A DNA stretch of 64,000 nucleotides from CAVTWY01 sp963738615 (GCA_963738615.1 CAVTXI010000019.1:868001-932000); one strand, 5' to 3'; positions 38,690-48,195 are shown, counted from the first letter of the stretch. The notes: generated by a model not told the origin, from the sequence alone. Made by a program: numbers and translations.

Positions 38690-39178
38690 ATGAACGCAGA
38701 AGTTCACCGCCAGTGGCGCTCGCCGACCCGCATCGCGCTCGCCGCATTGGCAGCACTCTTCTTCGCCATGTGGATCGCAAGCTACTGGACCTACACCTCG
38801 CTGGGCATCGACCGAGAAACGCTCGAACCGGACGGCACCGTGCTGAATCGTTACGACCGCGTGCGTTGGCCGGGTGACGGCTCGCTTTGGATCGGCAGCG
38901 GCTCTTGGCAAGAGGCCTTGGACCCCGCACGAAAGCTCGACAGTTTTGATCTCGGTGGTACGTTTTTCAAGCCGCCGCGACGGCCGCAGACCCGGTCGCT
39001 GTGGAATCGGTTGGGCTTTTGGCGTGAACCGTCTAGTGACGCTGTCACCGTGGACCGTGCCGAGAACTGGCTGGGCGTGCCGGGTTGGTTGCCGGCGCTG
39101 GTGTTCGGCTTGCTGGCGGTGCGCTGGCGTGGTGCACGGGTCGAGGGCCGTGAGCGGCCTTCGCCGCCGCGGTCGTGA
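38690..39178 (+). CDS. Hypothetical membrane-anchored protein
   Basis: Encodes 162 residues from ATG 38690. An N-terminal helix (IALAALAALFFAMWIASYW) and a C-terminal helix (GVPGWLPALVFGLLAVRW) bracket a polar central loop with several Trp/Asp residues. No domain is recognised. The 3' end overlaps the longer open frame of the next gene but not its chosen start. Confidence 0.6.
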   Translation: MNAEVHRQWRSPTRIALAALAALFFAMWIASYWTYTSLGIDRETLEPDGTVLNRYDRVRWPGDGSLWIGSGSWQEALDPARKLDSFDLGGTFFKPPRRPQTRSLWNRLGFWREPSSDAVTVDRAENWLGVPGWLPALVFGLLAVRWRGARVEGRERPSPPRS

Positions 39179-39261
39179 CTTTGGTTGTCGTCGCGCGTGT
39201 GGCGAAGGGCGTGCGGACCGAGACAATCAAGGCTTGTTCACAGACACGCATCTATCGACCC

Positions 39262-39858
39262 ATGCAGACCCTTTCCTTCCGCGCGGCCGCGCGCCTGCTT
39301 GCCCTTGGTGTCGTACTCGTCGGCCCCTACGCAGTCGCGAGTGCGCAGTCCATCAAGCCCGGCCTTTGGGAACACAAAAGCCGCATGAGCGGCTCGCCCG
39401 AGATGGAGCTGGCGATGTCGCAGGCCCAGAAGATGCTGGACAGCCTGCCGCCCGAGCACCGAAAGCAGATGGAGGCGGTGCTTGCAAAGCAGGGCGTGTC
39501 GATGGTGGGCGTGGGTAAAGACGGCGAGACCGTGACGCGCTCGTGCATCTCCCAAGAAATGGCCGAACGCAGGACGCCGCCTGCCATGCAGCCCGGCTGC
39601 ACCGCGAAGGCCGGCACCGTCGACGGCGACAAGCAGACCTTCGGCTTCTCTTGCCCCGGCAAGGGATCGGGCGAAGGCGTCGTGACCTACCGCAGCCAGA
39701 CCGAGGCCCACACGGTGATGACGCTGACGGCTGACGATGCCCGCGTCAAGGGCATGTCGATGAAGGTCAACTCCACCAGCCGCTTTGTCGACAGTGACTG
39801 CGGCGGCGTGAAGGCGCCGGTGATGCCGCCGGTGGTGCCGCCGGTGGTGCCGAAGTAG
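39262..39858 (+). CDS. DUF3617-family periplasmic protein
   Basis: Encodes 198 residues from MQTLSFRAAARLLALG at 39262, with a signal peptide ending near ASAQS. The mature start SIKPGLWEHKSRMSG and the four conserved cysteines (SCIS, GCTA, SCPG, DCGG) fit DUF3617, small proteins common in proteobacteria and of unknown function. The C-terminus is a short proline repeat (MPPVVPPVVPK). Confidence 0.8.
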   Translation: MQTLSFRAAARLLALGVVLVGPYAVASAQSIKPGLWEHKSRMSGSPEMELAMSQAQKMLDSLPPEHRKQMEAVLAKQGVSMVGVGKDGETVTRSCISQEMAERRTPPAMQPGCTAKAGTVDGDKQTFGFSCPGKGSGEGVVTYRSQTEAHTVMTLTADDARVKGMSMKVNSTSRFVDSDCGGVKAPVMPPVVPPVVPK

Positions 39859-39972
39859 AAAGTAGGGCGGCGTCATCGACCAAGCGCGGCCGAGGCTCGG
39901 TCGTGCGCATGCGCACTCGATAATCTGCCTCTTTCGCGCGAGCACGCTGCTCGAAGCGCGCCCACGCCGCCC

Positions 39973-41616
39973 ATGTCATCCGTCATCGCCACCGAGGTGC
40001 GCCGCCGCCGCACCTTCGCCATCATTTCGCACCCCGACGCTGGCAAGACCACGCTGACCGAGAAGCTGCTGCTGTATTCGGGCGCGATCCAGATCGCGGG
40101 CAGCGTGAAGGCGCGCAAGGCCAGCCGCCATGCCACGTCCGACTGGATGGAGATCGAGAAGCAGCGCGGCATCTCGGTGGCGTCGTCGGTGATGCAGATG
40201 GAATACCAGGGCTGCGTCATCAACCTGCTCGACACGCCGGGCCACCAGGACTTCAGCGAAGACACCTACCGTGTGTTGACGGCGGTTGACGCGGCGCTGA
40301 TGGTGATCGACGCGGCCAACGGTGTAGAGCCGCAGACGCGTCGCCTGCTGCGGGTCTGCCGCGCGCGCAACACGCCCATCATCACCTTCGTGAACAAGAT
40401 GGACCGCGAGGTGCGCGATCCGCTGGCGCTGATGGACGAGATCGAGCGCGAACTGGGCATGAGCGTGGTGCCGTTCACGTGGCCGGTGGGCATGGGCAAA
40501 TTCTTCGGCGGCGTGCTTGATTTGCGCGGTGACCGCATGCGCGTGTTCAAGCCCGGCGAAGACCGCGTGTCCACCGACAGCGCCGATGATCTGGTGCAAG
40601 GCATTGGCAACCCGGCGCTGCATGACCGCTTCGGTGCCGCGTACGACCAGGCCGCGGGCGAAGTGGCATTGCTGCGTGAGGCCGCCCCCGCGTTCGACGA
40701 AGCCGCGTTCCTCGAAGGCCACCAGACGCCGATGTTCTTCGGCTCGGCGATCAACAACTTCGGCGTGCAGGAGGTGCTCGATGCGCTGGTGAACCTGGCG
40801 CCACCGCCAGGGCCGAAGGCGGCGATGCAGCGCACCGTGGCGCCCGACGAAACGAAGTTCAGCGGCGTGGTCTTCAAGATCCAGGCCAACATGGACCCGG
40901 CGCATCGCGACCGCATCGCGTTCGTGCGCGTGGCGTCGGGCCACTTCGAGCGCGGCATGAAGTTGAAGGTCACGCGCTCGGGCAAAGAGCTCAAGCCCAA
41001 CACGGTGGTGAGCTTCCTCAGTCAGCGCCGCGAGTTGCTCGACGAGGCGTATGCCGGCGACATCATCGGCATTCCGAACCACGGCGTGCTGCAACTCGGC
41101 GACACGCTGACCGAGGGCGAACAACTTCAGTTCACCGGCCTGCCGTTCTTCGCGCCCGAGATGTTCCGCTCGGTCGAAGTGGCCGACCCGCTGCGGACCA
41201 AGCAGTTGCGCGCCGGCTTGACGCAGTTGGGCGAAGAAGGCGCGATCCAGGTCTTTCGCCCCGTGGCCGGCTCGGTGCTGCTGCTGGGCGCCGTCGGCCA
41301 ACTTCAGTTCGAAGTCGTGGCGCACCGCCTCGAACATGAGTACGGCGTGAAGGCGCGCATCACGCCCGCGCGCTACAACGTCGCGCGCTGGGTCACGTGT
41401 GAAACCGGCGAAAGCGCACTGGCCGACCAACGCGAGCTCGACCGCTTCATCGATCACAACGCTCACCGCGTCGCACGCGACGCCGTCGACGCACCCTGCG
41501 TGATGCTCGAGTACGCGGGCGAGCTGCGCGCGATGCAGGACAACTGGCCGAAGATCAAATTCCACGCGCTGCGCGAGCACGCGGGGTTGGTGTTCCAGAA
41601 GCGGATGGAAGGTTGA
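39973..41616 (+). CDS. prfC: Peptide chain release factor 3
   Basis: Encodes 547 residues. GTPase motifs: G1 SHPDAGKTTLTEKLL, switch region RGISVASSVMQ, G3 DTPGHQDFSEDTYR, G4 NKMDRE. The order and the domain II-III sequence (FRSVEVADPLRTKQLRAGLT) identify RF3 rather than EF-G. It recycles RF1/RF2 after peptide release. The reading frame is unbroken. The next 387 bp downstream hold the retron non-coding region. Confidence 0.96.
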   Translation: MSSVIATEVRRRRTFAIISHPDAGKTTLTEKLLLYSGAIQIAGSVKARKASRHATSDWMEIEKQRGISVASSVMQMEYQGCVINLLDTPGHQDFSEDTYRVLTAVDAALMVIDAANGVEPQTRRLLRVCRARNTPIITFVNKMDREVRDPLALMDEIERELGMSVVPFTWPVGMGKFFGGVLDLRGDRMRVFKPGEDRVSTDSADDLVQGIGNPALHDRFGAAYDQAAGEVALLREAAPAFDEAAFLEGHQTPMFFGSAINNFGVQEVLDALVNLAPPPGPKAAMQRTVAPDETKFSGVVFKIQANMDPAHRDRIAFVRVASGHFERGMKLKVTRSGKELKPNTVVSFLSQRRELLDEAYAGDIIGIPNHGVLQLGDTLTEGEQLQFTGLPFFAPEMFRSVEVADPLRTKQLRAGLTQLGEEGAIQVFRPVAGSVLLLGAVGQLQFEVVAHRLEHEYGVKARITPARYNVARWVTCETGESALADQRELDRFIDHNAHRVARDAVDAPCVMLEYAGELRAMQDNWPKIKFHALREHAGLVFQKRMEG

Positions 41617-41769
41617 GTTCGGTCGCCACGGCGACGCGTATGAACTGGCTGCGAATCGCAAGCAGGCGCTGGCGCAGGCATGGGGCGGTCGGCACTGCTG
41701 ACCACGGTGTCGCACTGCAAGCCGCTCGCGTGAAGTCGTCGCCTCGCGCGCCTGCACTACATTGCCTTC

Positions 41770-41934
41770 GCGGCCTGCTTCGAGATTGACGCGAAACCAA
41801 GGATCTCGATCCGAGGCTTTCGCACCCTGGGGCTGCCCCAGGGTCCGTTCGACGAGGTAGACATCACGGAGCGTGGACCCAACCGCACGGGTGCGGAGCT
41901 GTCCACGCATCACCGGAAGGTCGAAGCGGGCCGC
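41770..41934 (+). ncRNA. Candidate retron msr-msd RNA
   Basis: A 14-nt segment GCGGCCTGCTTCGA (41770-41783) pairs with TCGAAGCGGGCCGC (41921-41934) with a single G-U wobble, as a1/a2 repeats do in retrons. Between them lie three hairpins. First is GCGAAACC...GGCTTTCGC with an inner GGAT-CTCG-ATCC (41791-41823). Next is the perfect 9-bp ACCCTGGGG-CTG-CCCCAGGGT (41824-41844). Third is a stem-loop with an 8-bp base GCGTGGAC/GTCCACGC and an inner CCGCA/TGCGG stem (41871-41908). The block ends 69 bp before the reverse transcriptase start on the same strand. Structure is seen; msDNA function is inferred. Confidence 0.7.
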
Positions 41935-42003
41935 CTTCGCTTTGCCGTTGGGTCGTTGGGTCGTTTCGCTGTTTCCTGATCGCTGCTGCTGACCGCCCGC
42001 CGC

Positions 42004-43332
42004 ATGTCCAACCACCAAGACGCTGTCGCCTTAGGCATCGCCCGCGCCATGCTGGTCGGCGGGCCGTACGAGCATGAGTTGCGCGCACGCGCGCGCAAAG
42101 CCTGCGCATCGCACGCCACATGGATCGACGAACTGGCAAGCGAGGTTGCGAAGACCTGCGCGATGACGTGGCCGTTCCTGCGCGATCACGACCTGGCGCG
42201 GCGCATTGCCGACGTGCCGGCTTATCGGCACGCGTGGCTGGGCACACACAAGCCGCGCATCGTGCGCTGGATCCTGCGGCCCGAGCGTCGGCTGCCCGCA
42301 CCGTTCGCACTCGAGGGTGTCGACCTGCCCGACATCGGCAGCGTCGGCGACCTCGCCGCCTGGCTGGGCATCGATGCCGACACGCTCGACTGGTTCTGCG
42401 AGAACCCCGCGCGGCGCCGCCACGCGTCGATGCATCGCCAGCACTACCGCTGGATGGTTCGCCGCAAGCCTTCCGGCGGCGTGCGCATGTTGGCCGCGCC
42501 GCAACCGCGGTTGCGCGCGTTGCAGCGTCGGCTGCTCGATGGGCTGTTGGCAAAACTGCCGATGCATGAATCGGCGATGGGCTTCGTGCGTGGGCGCAGC
42601 GTGGTCGACCATGCGCGACAGCACGTGGGTCAGGCGGTGGTGGCCTGCTTCGACCTGCGCGACTTCTTCGGCAGCGTGCGCGCAAGCCGCGTGCACGCCG
42701 CCTTCGCCACGCTGGGCTACGCGCCCGGCGTGTGCCGCGCGATCACGGCGCTGGTGACATGCCGCGTGCCCGAAGCGCTGGTGATGCGGCTGCTCGACGA
42801 CCGCCTGATCGACCACGAACATGCACTGCGCATGCGCGATGCACATCTGCCGCAGGGCGCTCCCACATCACCGGCGCTGGGCAACGCATGCGCTTTCGGG
42901 CTTGACCTGCGGCTCGACGGCCTGGCCCGCGCGATGCGCGCTCGCTACAGCCGCTACGCCGATGACCTTGCGATCTCGGGCGATCACGTGCTGGCTTCGA
43001 GGCGGCGCGACATCGAAGCGATGGTCGGGGCTATCGCGCGTGAGGAAGGCTTCGCGCTGAACCATCGCAAAAGCCGCAGCGCCACGCGTGCGGGCGCGCA
43101 GCGGTTGTGCGGCATCACGTGCAACGACCATCCGAACTTGCCGCGGCGCGAGTTCGATGCATTGAAGGGGCTGCTGCACCGCTGCGCACGCGACGGGCCA
43201 TCGGCCTGCGCCGAGGGCCAGATCGACTTGCGCGCGCATCTCATCGGCCGCGTCGCCTGGGCGCGGCACGTGAATCCGGCCAAGGCGATGCGTCTCGAGC
43301 GCGAACTCGCGCGCATCGACTGGCAGCGCTAA
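42004..43332 (+). CDS. Retron-type reverse transcriptase
   Basis: Encodes 442 residues. The RT core begins near residue 145: RRKPSGGVRML (motif 1-like), FDLRDFFGSV with catalytic Asp217, LPQGAPTSPALGN (282-294, motif B), and YADDLAISGD with the catalytic Asp pair 320-321. It continues with LNHRKS and the CGITCNDHPNLPR thumb region. LPQGAPTSP plus YADDLxxSG is characteristic of retron RTs. An N-terminal extension of about 140 residues and a C-terminal HLIGRVAWARHVNP segment resemble the longer myxobacterial-type retron RTs, which work without a dedicated effector gene. It should reverse-transcribe the adjacent msr-msd into msDNA. Convergent with a TerB-like gene. Confidence 0.88.
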   Translation: MSNHQDAVALGIARAMLVGGPYEHELRARARKACASHATWIDELASEVAKTCAMTWPFLRDHDLARRIADVPAYRHAWLGTHKPRIVRWILRPERRLPAPFALEGVDLPDIGSVGDLAAWLGIDADTLDWFCENPARRRHASMHRQHYRWMVRRKPSGGVRMLAAPQPRLRALQRRLLDGLLAKLPMHESAMGFVRGRSVVDHARQHVGQAVVACFDLRDFFGSVRASRVHAAFATLGYAPGVCRAITALVTCRVPEALVMRLLDDRLIDHEHALRMRDAHLPQGAPTSPALGNACAFGLDLRLDGLARAMRARYSRYADDLAISGDHVLASRRRDIEAMVGAIAREEGFALNHRKSRSATRAGAQRLCGITCNDHPNLPRREFDALKGLLHRCARDGPSACAEGQIDLRAHLIGRVAWARHVNPAKAMRLERELARIDWQR

Positions 43333-43375
43333 TCAAGGCCGCGCCGGGCTCGAGCAGCCCGTGCGCGGACTCTTG

Positions 43376-43804
43376 TCAGTGCAACCGGTCGTGCAAGATC
43401 GCCTGCGTGACCTGCGCGGTGCTGATGCGCCAACGCGCCAGCGTGTGGTCGTACAGCAGGCGTTCGGCTTCGCTGACGCGGCCGTCGGCGGTGATCACGC
43501 TGGCGGCAAGGCGGCACACCATCAACTGCAACTCGGGGTCGTTGATGCGGTCGATGCAGCGGTCGATCTGGAGCATTTGCGGCAGCGGAAGCCACGGCGC
43601 GTCGTGCTGCTGTTCGTCAAGGCGCGCATGGCAGTCCTGCACCAGCCGATGGAAGCGCGATTTGCTGACGCCGATGCGCCGCCACGCATCAAGGTCGTCG
43701 AGGACCTTCGTCTTTACCGCTTCGAAACCGCCTTCGGCCGCCATCAGCGACGCCAGGATTCGGGCCGCTGATTCGTCCAGACCTTGGACTGCAGAACTGC
43801 TCAT
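43376..43804 (-). CDS. TerB-like helical protein (tentative)
   Basis: Encodes 142 residues, all helical, with no signal peptide. The segment MVCRLAASVITADGRVSEAERLLYDHTLARW has the D-G-x-V-S-x-x-E pattern of the TerB/tellurite-resistance domain. The N-terminal half is a separate helical region. It is convergent with the reverse transcriptase (43-bp gap) and so is not an operon partner. The function is unknown. Confidence 0.6.
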   Translation of the reverse strand: MSSSAVQGLDESAARILASLMAAEGGFEAVKTKVLDDLDAWRRIGVSKSRFHRLVQDCHARLDEQQHDAPWLPLPQMLQIDRCIDRINDPELQLMVCRLAASVITADGRVSEAERLLYDHTLARWRISTAQVTQAILHDRLH

Positions 43805-43961
43805 TCACTGCTCCTCGGGGGAACTGCTGAGGGGACGCGGAGCATGCCCGATACCCCTGTTTGTGGGGTGCGCGAAGCGTGAATATTTGTCACATCGAAG
43901 GTTTGCATTCGACTTCAAACTAGGGGGTATCACCCTCGCACGCCGCTTAGGCTCCGCGGTC

Positions 43962-44932
43962 ATGCATGCCAACCCGCAGGTTCTGCCTCCGCTTCCGCCA
44001 TCGCCACGCCATCGCCATCGCCGCGCCCAGGTCAGGGGGTCTGGCAGCGTCTGGGGCTGTACCTCGACCTGATCCGGTGGGACCGCCCGGCGGGCTGGCT
44101 GCTGCTGCTGTGGCCCACGCTGTCGGCGCTGTGGATGGCGGCGCGCGGCTTCCCGGGCTGGCACCTGACGGCGGTGTTCGTGCTGGGCACGGTTCTGATG
44201 CGCAGCGCCGGCTGCTGCGTCAACGACGTCGCCGACCAGGACTTCGACCGCCACGTGAAGCGCACCGCCAACCGGCCGGTCACGCGCGGCGCGATCGGCA
44301 CCCGTGAGGCGCTGGTGGTGGGCGCCGTGCTGGCACTGGCGGCCTTCGGGCTGGTGCTGACGACCCGCGCGCCGGCCGTCATGTGGTCGGTGGTCGCGCT
44401 GGTGATCGCGCTGGCCTACCCCTTCGCGAAGCGGCTGGTGTCGATGCCGCAGGCGGTGCTGGGCGTGGCCTTCAGCTTCGGCATCCCGATGGCTTACGCG
44501 GCGGCGCGCGGCGGCCATGAATGGACGCTGGGCGCGATGCGCGACGCCGTGCCCGCGATCGCGTGGCTGCTGCTGGCGTCGAACCTGTTTTGGGTGCTGG
44601 CCTACGACACCGAATACGCGATGGTCGACCGTGACGACGACGCGGCGCTGCCGATCAAGACATCGGCACTGACGCTCGGGCGGTTCGATGTCGCGGCAGT
44701 GATGCTGTTCTACGTGCTGCACCTCGGGTCGTGGCTGGCGCTGGGCTGGTGGGTCGGCCTGGGCGGCTGGTTCGTCGCCGGCGTCCTGGCCGCAGGCGTG
44801 CAGGCGCTGTGGCATGGCACGTTGATCCGCACCCGCGCGCGCGACGACTGTTTTCGCGCGTTTCGGCGCAACCACTGGCTGGGATTCGCGATCTTCGCCG
44901 GGACCGCGTTGGACCTGCTGGCGCGCCCGTAG
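43962..44932 (+). CDS. ubiA: 4-hydroxybenzoate polyprenyltransferase UbiA (5' frameshift)
   Basis: Both prenyltransferase Asp motifs are present: NDVADQDFDRHVKRT and YDTEYAMVDRDDD, in a protein with about eight membrane helices. The family N-terminus LYLDLIRWDRPAGWLLLLWP is in the main frame but has no start there. The ATG at 43962 is in another frame, so one indel lies between about 43970 and 44030. It attaches the polyprenyl tail to 4-hydroxybenzoate in ubiquinone synthesis. The stop abuts that of the convergent proC. Confidence 0.9.
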
Positions 44933-45796
44933 TCAGCCCACGCGGTCCGCAGCCTCGTCGAATTCGTCGCCGAGTTGCTTCGCACGCACGGTTGCCGCAG
45001 CCACGGCCGCGATGACCGCGTCGCCCACGCCGCGTGCGCGCATGACCTCGAGGGCGGCGTAGGTGGTGCCGCCTTTGGACGTGACGCGCTCGCGCAGCTG
45101 CGCCGGTGTCTCGGCCGATCGCGCAGCGTGTTCGGTGGCCCCCGCAAGCGTGCCCAGCGCCAGCCGCTTGGCTTGCGACGCCGACAGCCCATTGGCTTCG
45201 CCCGCAGCGATCAGCGCCTCGAGCAGATAGAACACATACGCTGGCCCGGACCCCGAGAGCGCTGTCACAGCATCGAGCTGCTCTTCACACTCGACCCACA
45301 ACAGCCGCCCCGTGGGCGCCAGCACACGCTCGGCGATGGCCCGGCCCGCGTCGTCCACGTCGGGCCGTGCGTAGAGCCCGGCGATGCCCTGCCCGATCAG
45401 CGCAGGCGTGTTGGGCATCGCGCGCACCACGGCCGGCGCACGCGACGCGCGCGCGATGGCGTCGCTGCGAATGCCGGCCATGATCGACAGCTGAAGCGCC
45501 TCGCCCACGTGCGCCGCAGCGGCGGCCGCCGCTTCGCCGAAGCTTTGCGGCTTGACGGCCCACACCACGACCTGCGCCTGCCGTAACGCTGAATCACGCA
45601 ACGCGGGCCCGGGCTGCGCCAGCACCGTCGCACCGAAATCGCGGGCCAGCGCGTCGCGCAGTTCGGCTACGGGCTCGACAACGACGATTGACGATGCCGT
45701 CTTGGCTGCATACAGCCCGCCGATGATGGCGCGAGCCATGTTGCCGCCGCCGATGAAGGCCAGGCGCAACGGTGTTTGCAGGGGTTGAGCGTCCAT
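44933..45796 (-). CDS. proC: Pyrroline-5-carboxylate reductase
   Basis: Encodes 287 residues. The dinucleotide motif FIGGGNMARAIIGGL is N-terminal and the active-site helix TALSGSGPAYVFYLLEAL is central, as in all ProC proteins. The C-terminal SKGGTTYAALEVM is also typical. The enzyme makes proline from P5C with NAD(P)H. Its start is divergent from the repeated-domain envelope gene, with about 100 bp between starts. Confidence 0.95.
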   Translation of the reverse strand: MDAQPLQTPLRLAFIGGGNMARAIIGGLYAAKTASSIVVVEPVAELRDALARDFGATVLAQPGPALRDSALRQAQVVVWAVKPQSFGEAAAAAAAHVGEALQLSIMAGIRSDAIARASRAPAVVRAMPNTPALIGQGIAGLYARPDVDDAGRAIAERVLAPTGRLLWVECEEQLDAVTALSGSGPAYVFYLLEALIAAGEANGLSASQAKRLALGTLAGATEHAARSAETPAQLRERVTSKGGTTYAALEVMRARGVGDAVIAAVAAATVRAKQLGDEFDEAADRVG

Positions 45797-45895
45797 GCGG
45801 GCAACTCTAGCCGTGGAATCCCGAAGCGCGACGGGGTGCGCGCGCCTACAGTTCTTGCCACGTCCGACGCACCGCCGTTGATCGAAAGAACCAAC

Positions 45896-48145
45896 ATGTC
45901 CACCCCCCGGCTGCCCATGGTTCGGCGCTGTCGGCGCGGGCTTCTGCGCGCGGGCGTGCCAGTCGCCTTTCTCGCGCTGGCTGCGAACACGCAGTTAGCG
46001 CACAGCGAGTCCGTGTACCGCTGCAAGGGCACTGGCGGCGCACCAACGTATCAACAGAAGCCCTGCGACGCCGGCTCGAGCCAGGCGACCGTGACGGTGA
46101 AGGACCCTTCGCCAGCGGCCATGCACCGCGACCCACAGCCGCACGCGATCAAGGGCGGTGACCTGGCGGGGGCGCGCGTGATCAAGGAGCGCGACCCTTC
46201 GTCGATCGTGCCGCCGCCACGCGAGGTGACCACCCCCGGCGGTCAGGCTTGGGCCTCCCCGTCGCCGACGGCATCCACCCTGCCGCGTTGCCGTCTTCCA
46301 TGGTCGAGCCTTCCCGCGCAGCTCGAGGTCATCGCCGTGACCGCTTACGGGTTCCCTTTGTCGGGCTTTCCGATCGATGCCAGCGGCACCGAGGCGAGTC
46401 AGATCGACGCGGTCGTCAACGCGCCGGGGCGCGATGTCGCGCTGATGCTCAGCGCGCGCGGCCCCGCGGTCTGGAACCTGCGCTGGACGCCGACCACACG
46501 AATCCACGCGGTGTGGGCCAGCGGGTTCGAGCGCAACGCGGTGTCGGGGCTGCCTCGTGAAGCGCACGTGCTCGAAACACAGCAGTTGACGACGGCGGCG
46601 AACAGCTGCGGCTCGTTCGTGTGGTACGGCGGCTCGCCGGAGGGGTTCGCGGGCGCCGACACGCTGTCGCTGATGGCCTTTGGTCGGCCGGTGGCGCGCA
46701 TGGTCGACCTGCGCTCGCCCCCGCGGCCCACTGCGAGCGGCAGCCCTGAAGAGGCTAGGCCAAGACCCAGCGTCGTGATCGGCCCACCGCTGGCGCCGGA
46801 CACCCCGACACAGACGTTCGAACGACCGTCCGCCCTCGGCACACGCCGACGCACAAGGCGCCCGCGTGGGCGCGTCGGCGTTGAGTGCCCTGGTCCGCGA
46901 CGGCACCCTGCGCCCCGCGCGCCGCGCCGACACGCAAGCGTGGCGCAACGCATGGCTTGCGAAGCGCGACCTTCCGCCGGTGCGCGACGGACGGTCTCGC
47001 ACGACTGCGCGATTCGAGAAACCCGATGACCCCATGCGCGGCGCCTACGTGGTGCAGCGCGCCATGGCGTTCCCGCCGCCCGCACCAGGGGCCATGCTGT
47101 TCGCCTCGTTCATCGTCCCCGGGGTGTGCCGATGCCCGGCGGCACCGTTGGGCAGGCCACTGTGTTCGACATGAAGTCACTGAGCTGCCGCGGCCAAGGC
47201 TGCCCGACTGAGTACCTGGGACATGTCCATGGCGACATTCCGCGCCTGAAAGTGTCGTGCGTGCTGCCCTGGGCCGACCGCAAGGCGCCCAGTCGCGTCT
47301 ACGCCGCGATGGTCTGGGGTCGGCCGACGGGCATGCTTCTCGAGGACGAAACGGAGCCAGCCAGCGTCGCCGACGTGTTCGTCAACGACCCGGGGCAGGA
47401 CGTGGGCCTGATGCTCGTGGCGGCCGACAGGGGGCCGCGCATCTGGAACGTTCGCTGGACACCCGGAACCTGCGTCGTCGCGGTTTATGCGCGAGGTTGG
47501 GGCACCAACGTCGTGCGAGGTCTGCCGCCCTCGGCAGCGGTGCTCACGCCGCCCAGTGACGACAAAGCGTGTCCCCAAGTCGATTTATCGGCATACGGTC
47601 TGACACGCATCAACACCGCCGTGCGCGCGTTGTTCGGCCAACCAGCCACGCTGGCGGTGATTGGCTTCGATAGCTACGGCGAACTTCACCTGGGTGTGCC
47701 GTGGGCTGCAGGGGCCACGCTCGAGGGCGGCGTGCCAGGGTTGCACCGTGACATCCTCACTGGCGGCGTCGCCGACCGAATTCAGGTGGCCCTCGACGAC
47801 GCGATGGTCCGCGGCCAAATCCGGCGCGCGACGCAGGGTGACCTGAGGGACCACGCCAACGCGTGGCGTCGCCAGCGCGGCCTGACCGATGTGCCCGACG
47901 ACGGCGAGGACCAACGGGCCGTGGTCCCCTGGTCGTACTTGGTGCTCGGCCGCTATGAGTTGCCTTCGGGCATGAGCGAAAGCCCCCAACACAGGGGAAG
48001 CCGGTTCATCGTGCCGCGCGGTACGCCACCTCCCGACGGCGCACGTGGCGGGGTTGTTCTGATCGACTCGAGACAAGAACTTGACGGGAGTCCGCCCGTG
48101 CTGAAGGCTCATCTCGAGGCCAAGCGCACATCCGGCTTCCGATGA
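45896..48145 (+). CDS. Envelope protein with DUF4124-like N-terminus and two tandem homologous domains (frameshifted)
   Basis: About 750 codons if two compensating frame breaks, near 46830 and 47128, are joined; the first and last parts share one frame. A signal peptide (VPVAFLALAANTQLAHS) is followed by a DUF4124-like SVYRCKGTGGAPTYQQKPCD. Two paralogous units follow. Unit 1 has NAPGRDVALMLSARGPAVWNLRWTP; unit 2 has NDPGQDVGLMLVAADRGPRIWNVRWTP. Both then have a VxGLP segment, a helical ALxxA...R...WR stretch and an FIVP turn. The function is unknown, probably extracytoplasmic. An alternative is two genes, with a GTG start for the second at 47126. Confidence 0.6.
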
Positions 48146-48195
48146 ATCATCCCCCACCTGACTTCCATTTCGACCCTGCCGACCCATCAGCATGA
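48142..48195 (+). CDS. Possible 17-codon mini-ORF bridging two genes
   Basis: The ATG overlaps the stop of the preceding gene (ATGA), and the stop overlaps the start of the next (ATGA). The peptide would be Pro/Asp/Phe-rich (MNHPPPDFHFDPADPSA). There is no Shine-Dalgarno sequence. It may serve only as a translational-coupling leader. Confidence 0.3.
   Translation: MNHPPPDFHFDPADPSA

Noticed and set aside
41683..41998. Alternative a1/a2 pair GGGCGGTC (41683) with GACCGCCC (41991)
   Set aside because: Only 8 bp, all-GC and easily found by chance here. The 14-bp pair at 41770/41921 brackets the hairpins more tightly.
43376..43804. The TerB-like gene as a retron effector
   Set aside because: It is convergent with the reverse transcriptase, so it is not in the operon, and retron effectors are normally co-directional.
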